From NCBI GenBank assembly GCA_041652575.1, contig JBAZHC010000015.1, positions 14,710 through 78,709 of the forward strand: DNA of 64,000 nt. Reading direction: 5' to 3'. Position numbers and translations under genes: made by a program. Of the stretch, positions 59,602 to 64,000 are shown piece by piece (positions within the stretch are counted from its first letter, which is position 1; each line of letters starts with the position of its first letter). The notes beneath the pieces are model-generated. The model was not told where the DNA came from. It saw nothing but the letters and a program-made list of their open reading frames with translations, and did no database searches. This stretch comes from Phycisphaerae bacterium (lineage in GTDB: Bacteria; Planctomycetota; Phycisphaerae; Sedimentisphaerales; UBA12454).

Positions 59602-60051
59602 TTATTTATTTTTGTTTTCTTTTTCCAGACACGCCTGGCACAACCCCTCGACATAAACGGTTGTTCTTAAAATCTTGAATCCGTGCCCCAGGTTTTCAGG
59701 TATTCTGACATTCTCAATATTGTCGTAGTGAAAGTCAAAAATTTTCCTGCAATTTATACATTTAAAATGTTGATGACTGTCGAGATTGCCGTCGAATCGT
59801 TTCACATCCCCGCTGCCTTCGACCACAAACGCCGCCCCGATTTCGCTTAGCGTGTTCAATGTCCTGTTTACCGTATCAAGCGAAACGTTGGGCAATACCT
59901 GCTTTACCCTTTTATAAACCGCTTCCGCCGATGGATGGTCGCTGCAGGATTTCAAAGCCTTATAAACCTCAACCCGCTGGGGAGTTACCTTTAACTGCTT
60001 TTGACGACAGATGTTATAGAGTACTTCGATTTTATTCTCTACATTTGTCAA
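59602..60051 (-). CDS. PerR-like Fur-family peroxide regulator
   Basis: A 149-residue Fur-superfamily protein starting at TTG. The winged helix covers ~18-90 (VTPQRVEVYKAL; VSLDTVNRTLNTLSEIG). SHQHFKCINCRKIFDF near 93 combines regulatory His with the first CxxC; GLCQACLEKE is the second. It heads the rbr-tpx-fprA-hyp-lysA unit, which strongly suggests PerR-type control by metal-catalysed oxidation. The operator-like palindrome upstream supports autoregulation. Confidence 0.85.
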   Translation of the reverse strand: MTNVENKIEVLYNICRQKQLKVTPQRVEVYKALKSCSDHPSAEAVYKRVKQVLPNVSLDTVNRTLNTLSEIGAAFVVEGSGDVKRFDGNLDSHQHFKCINCRKIFDFHYDNIENVRIPENLGHGFKILRTTVYVEGLCQACLEKENKNK

Positions 60052-60115
60052 TTTTTTAATTGTCCCACCAATTCACCTAATTCTTTATTACATAATTATT
60101 TATAAACAATGAACA

Positions 60116-60158
60116 AAATAGTAGTTAATACTATATAGTAAGTAGTACTATTTGTCAA
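60116..60158 (-). promoter_or_regulatory. perR-operon promoter overlapped by palindromic operator
   Basis: On the minus strand TTGACA (60153-60158), 17-bp spacer, TATAGT (60130-60135). The same stretch holds a perfect 12-bp palindrome TACTATATAGTA (60129-60140) and outer arms AAATAGTA/TACTATTT (60116-60123 and 60146-60153). These are repeated ATAGTA half-sites covering both promoter boxes, ideal for repression. Confidence 0.8.
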
Positions 60159-60335
60159 CAGGCTTTTTTGAAGGTATTTGACAATTTTCGACCAATCGGT
60201 CAATGAAATTTTATAGGACTATGTCGAATATAAGTTTTTTTTGTATCGTTTTATACGGGGAAAAACAAGTCCCTGGTTAAATCAGGCCCCTTTTAAGTCG
60301 AAAGAGCTTATAGCATTAAGGCGCAAAGAGCGTTT

Positions 60336-60914
60336 ATGAATAATAAAAGAAAAGACATATTGACAACAGGCCAGGTCGCCCAGATTTGCAAGGTCGCTCC
60401 GCGCACCGTTACCAAATGGTTCGACACCGGCCAGTTGAAGGGCTATCGAATCCCCGGCGGCAGGGACAGACGGATTCCCGCAGTCGAACTTATGCGTTTT
60501 ATGAAGACGCACAATATGCCGACCGACCAGCTCGAATACGACAAAGTAAGAATCATGATTATCGACAGCGACTGGCAGGCGGCCGATGTGCTGGCGCAGA
60601 CCTTACGCAAAAATCCTTCCTTAAGTATCGAAACTGCCGGTAGCGGTTTCGACGCAGGCCTTATCGCTCAGAAATTCGAGCCGCATGTAATCTTAATCAA
60701 CCTGATGGCCTCCGATATCGACGCCGACCATATATGCAAAAATGTCAGAAGTAATCCTGACCTTGGGGCTACGAAACTTGTTGCACTCGCCGAGGGACTA
60801 AAAACAAACGAAGCTGGGGCTATTCTAAGCAAAGGTTACGACTTCTGCGTAACAGATACTTCCGACTCTGCCGGGATTATAAAGGTCATCAATCAGGCTA
60901 CATCTATTATTTAA
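60336..60914 (+). CDS. Excisionase-type HTH protein with an inactive receiver domain
   Basis: A 192-residue protein. Residues ~8-58 form a MerR/excisionase-like helix-turn-helix (LTTGQVAQICKVAPRTVTKW, GRDRRIPAVELMRFM). Residues ~70-190 have the response-regulator fold, but key residues are missing: the phosphoacceptor Asp is Asn (VILINLMASD), the T/S switch is Ala (LVALAEG) and the conserved Lys is Asp (CVTDTSD). It cannot be phosphorylated in the usual way. Single gene, no cognate kinase nearby. The 180-bp upstream gap holds the perR-operon promoter. Confidence 0.8.
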   Translation: MNNKRKDILTTGQVAQICKVAPRTVTKWFDTGQLKGYRIPGGRDRRIPAVELMRFMKTHNMPTDQLEYDKVRIMIIDSDWQAADVLAQTLRKNPSLSIETAGSGFDAGLIAQKFEPHVILINLMASDIDADHICKNVRSNPDLGATKLVALAEGLKTNEAGAILSKGYDFCVTDTSDSAGIIKVINQATSII

Positions 60915-61008
60915 AAACTAATTCCATTTTTCGCATTCACTTTTTTCTTTATCCGCACTGTGTTTTCCTGTAATCTATAATAACTTAAATATTTTGCAGG
61001 AGGCCGTT

Positions 61009-61452
61009 ATGGAATACACAGTCGGCAAAACAGGGCGGGTTATCGCCGCAAGGCTTTTCGAAGGCGAGAATCTTTACGAATCCATCGAATCAATCGCCGA
61101 GAAAGAAAATATCAAATCCGCTGCGGTTTTGATTACAGGCGGAATCAGAAAGGCTGATGTGGTCGTCGGCCCGAAAACTGAAACACCGAAAATTGAAGCA
61201 AATTTCGTCAGCTTCGACGGTCCGGGCGAAACTTTCGGCGTTGGAACTCTTTACTGTGACGATACCGAAAAACCGAAACTGCATCTGCACGCAGGTATGG
61301 GCAGGGACGATAACCACATCATCGGCTGTCCCCGCGGCGGGGCGAGTGTCTTTTTGATACTCGAGGTTACTATTATCGAAATTACAGGCATTGTCGCTCA
61401 ACGTGAACTCGACCCTTCAACGGGCTTTAAACTGCTCAGGGTTAGAGGGTAG
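61009..61452 (+). CDS. PPC (DUF296) domain protein
   Basis: A 147-residue protein consisting of one PPC domain: ARLFEGENLYESIESIAEKENI near 13-34, AAVLITGGIRKADV near 37, and HLHAGMGRDDNHIIGCPRGG near 88-107 with the conserved His-x-His cluster. Bacterial stand-alone PPC proteins are trimers of uncertain role; in plants the domain is linked to AT-hook DNA-binding proteins. Start chosen for GGAGG 6 bp upstream. Confidence 0.85.
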   Translation: MEYTVGKTGRVIAARLFEGENLYESIESIAEKENIKSAAVLITGGIRKADVVVGPKTETPKIEANFVSFDGPGETFGVGTLYCDDTEKPKLHLHAGMGRDDNHIIGCPRGGASVFLILEVTIIEITGIVAQRELDPSTGFKLLRVRG

Positions 61453-61542
61453 AACTTAAGCCGGCATTTTACTTCTTGCGTGGAAAATTTGCCGGTATTA
61501 GAATAATGCTGTTTTGGGATTTTATCTCGAAAGGAGCCGAAA

Positions 61543-61797
61543 ATGACTGAGGAGTTTATTGGAAAAGTTTCCGACTTTTTTGCGCATCCTGTAGTTGCGG
61601 CCATTGAACTGACCGGTTCATTAAAAATGGGCGATAAAATCAAAATCAAGGGCCACACGACAGACCTTGAACTGACGGTCAGCCAAATGCAGATTGAACA
61701 TGCAGATGTCACCGTCGCCAAGGCAGGCGATTCAATCGGAGTAAAAATTCCCGACCGCGCCCACAAAGGCGACAACGTTTACAAAATCATCGAATAG
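61543..61797 (+). CDS. EF-Tu domain-2-like small protein
   Basis: An 84-residue beta-barrel protein resembling only domain 2 of translation GTPases (GKVSDFFAHPVVAAIELTGSLKMGDKI; later DSIGVKIPDRAHKGDNVYKI). No GTPase domain exists. AAAGGAG precedes the ATG. Such stand-alone 'translation elongation factor-like' proteins are found in several phyla; role unknown. Confidence 0.75.
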   Translation: MTEEFIGKVSDFFAHPVVAAIELTGSLKMGDKIKIKGHTTDLELTVSQMQIEHADVTVAKAGDSIGVKIPDRAHKGDNVYKIIE

Positions 61798-62049
61798 CAG
61801 GGCGATTTACGATTGGCTAAAGCAGATTGCCAAATCTTATTTGCCACGGGGGCGTTCCCGAGCCATTCGCCGCCGTAATAGGCCTGTTTTAGTCAAAAAA
61901 CGACTTATAAGATATTGTTTGACAATATCCGGTAATGTGGTACAATTAGCATAATACAAAAGATTTACAAATCTTTAGGCCGCAGAGAAAGACTCAGCAA
62001 ACCTTCCTTTACAGCTTTTGTTTTAGTGATTTGCCCAAAAGGAATAACG

Positions 62050-62229
62050 ATGACAAAAATGTTAAAAACCTCGCCCGTGGACAGAAAATGCGCATTTCCG
62101 GGCTGCACACATACGTTGAGTATATACAATCATGAACCTTACTGCCACGTACATCGCGACCAGATACCGCGCGACCAGAGACATAGACTCCTGAGCGACT
62201 CCGGCGTTCAGGCCGAAACCATGGCCTAA
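62050..62229 (+). CDS. Small Cys/His protein, possible zinc binder
   Basis: A 59-residue basic protein with CAFPGC near 14-19 and CHVH near 32-35, a plausible Cys3-His zinc site, then RDQIPRDQRHRLL. I start at the ATG at 62050 because AAAGGA lies 7 bp upstream. No known family. An AT-rich gap with a repeat lies after it. Confidence 0.55.
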   Translation: MTKMLKTSPVDRKCAFPGCTHTLSIYNHEPYCHVHRDQIPRDQRHRLLSDSGVQAETMA

Positions 62230-62287
62230 GTCGCGCCGAAGGAATCAGCGTTTAGAATTAACGTAACCCTTTAATGTTTCCTTACTT

Positions 62288-62484
62288 CTTTGTGCCTTTG
62301 CTGAAGCGAAGCGTTGGAGCGCAGCGGAAGCCCCCGAATCTTCAGGAATTTTATTCCTTGAAAATAAAATTCAGAGGGGGTGTCTTAGTGGCTAAAAATA
62401 AATCCGCGTAACTTGTGGCATAGCTATCCGCGGTTTTAAAATAAATACCTCTGTGTTCTCTGTGGCTAAAATCTCTGTGGCTAA
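62288..62484 (+). repeat. Repeat A split by an 80-bp palindromic insert, then repeats D and B
   Basis: CTTTGTGCCTTTG (62288-62300) and TGTCTTAGTGGCTA (62381-62394) would join into one repeat-A word. The insert 62301-62380 holds CCCCC (62331-62335)/GGGGG (62376-62380) and a perfect GAATTTTATT/AATAAAATTC stem (62346-62372). Repeat D (62401-62440) and repeat B (CTCTGTGTTCTCTGTGGCTA, 62449-62468, plus CTCTGTGGCTAA) follow. No gene is seen between 62230 and the rRNA promoter. Confidence 0.65.
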
Positions 62485-62720
62485 CCAAAATTTAGTCTCG
62501 CAAATTCTCCATATAACTCTTTTGCTGCCTGCAATGTAGTATAGCAACAAACGGTTATAACCCCTTTATTCGCCTCCGGCAGAAGCAGCCATTTTGCTTT
62601 AAAGCCTGTCCTTGATGGAGTAATTCGTACCGATAACCTATAACTAATAACTAATAATCTTGTATAACTATTTACTGTGCAATAAGTTACAAAAACATTA
62701 AAATTATTCCAAAATTATGT

Positions 62721-62749
62721 TTGACGCCTGATTACAAACGCATTACTAT
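62721..62749 (+). promoter_or_regulatory. rrn operon promoter
   Basis: TTGACG (62721-62726), 17-bp spacer, TACTAT (62744-62749), about 286 bp before mature 16S. An AT-rich stretch lies upstream (UP-element-like). The leader to the 16S start has a boxA-like GCTCTTTCAAAAG (62838-62850) and a GGCCC-GAAA-GGGCC tetraloop hairpin (62939-62952). Confidence 0.75.
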
Positions 62750-63034
62750 AGTGGACTCTACAGCGGACGAGACGTCTTCAATGGATGACTCGCCCGTTTT
62801 ATTTTCGTGCCTTTTGCCGCGTATAGCGAAGAAGGGCGCTCTTTCAAAAGTTAAAACAGTTGTACCACACACAGCAGCGGAAGTGCAGCGCTATTGTTTG
62901 CTACGCAGCGGCAATAGATGCTTATAAATTTGGTGTTTGGCCCGAAAGGGCCGAATTTCAACACTTTCGATGCGTAACGATTGTTGTTGAGCTTTTTTGA
63001 ACAGTTCCTGTCGAAAGACAGAAATTGATAGATC

Positions 63035-64000
<966 letters not shown>

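Noticed and set aside
62721..62927. 68-codon frame (62721-62927) before 16S
   Set aside because: It begins in the -35 box of the rRNA promoter and has no ribosome-binding site; it is rRNA leader.

Overview
The window comes from the chromosome of a planctomycete, most likely class Phycisphaerae. The right end holds the first ~966 nt of a 16S rRNA gene, with a planctomycete-like 5' half and variable regions. The protein content agrees: a histone-H1-like mini-protein, a planctomycete/verrucomicrobial conserved small protein, a tmk-holB-ricT-metG cluster, and an anaerobe-type oxygen-defence set (PerR, rubrerythrin, thiol peroxidase, flavodiiron protein). Exact genus cannot be read from the sequence alone.

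Layout. 1-7.2 kb: end of a polytopic membrane protein, a half-size TSUP permease, a metal exporter with its Fur-type regulator, glnS, a degenerate UvrC-like protein coupled to a FabZ-like dehydratase, an H1-like protein and a flavodoxin. 7.35-12.5 kb: an AT-rich, tightly overlapping five-gene cassette unlike its surroundings. Its order of transcription is a gamma-glutamylcyclotransferase-like protein, a D12-class adenine DNA methyltransferase, a membrane-anchored PLD-like protein, a GHMP enzyme of the beta-RFAP-synthase family, and a HAM1/P-loop/winged-helix fusion. It is my best candidate for an undescribed system. 12.6-24 kb: clpB, an alkaline phosphatase, RNase R, S20, a TPR protein and a multi-PAS sensor broken by an apparent one-base frameshift. 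24-30 kb: a repeat-rich stretch with a nested palindrome, a PEGA lipoprotein, csrA, an HNH-AP2 endonuclease and a frameshifted RAYT transposase flanked by its REP sequences. 29.9-40.5 kb: tmk, a four-helix-bundle gene, holB, ricT, metG, thyX, a homocysteine methyltransferase/MTHFR fusion and accBC.

40.5-46.8 kb is a trp operon (trpE-G-D-F-B-A, no trpC). It is preceded by a complete attenuator: promoter, a 17-residue leader peptide with three consecutive Trp codons, mutually exclusive hairpins and a terminator. 47-52.8 kb: ahcY, archease, rtcB and an ECF sigma/putative anti-sigma locus with two matching divergent ECF-type promoters. 52.8-60.2 kb is one long minus-strand transcription unit, perR-rbr-tpx-fprA-hypDEAB-lysA, under a promoter that overlaps a palindromic operator. 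60.3-64 kb: an HTH protein with an inactivated receiver domain, a PPC-domain protein, an EF-Tu-domain-2 protein, a small Cys/His protein, and the rrn promoter and 16S gene.

Intergenic DNA is a mosaic of dispersed repeat families (CTTAGTGCC, CTCTGTG, CCGTGTTAG, REP, GTCATTTCGA-ended palindromes and others). Several sit exactly at gene boundaries and supply stop codons or even the last codons of genes. All identifications were made by eye from motifs; no database search was run.
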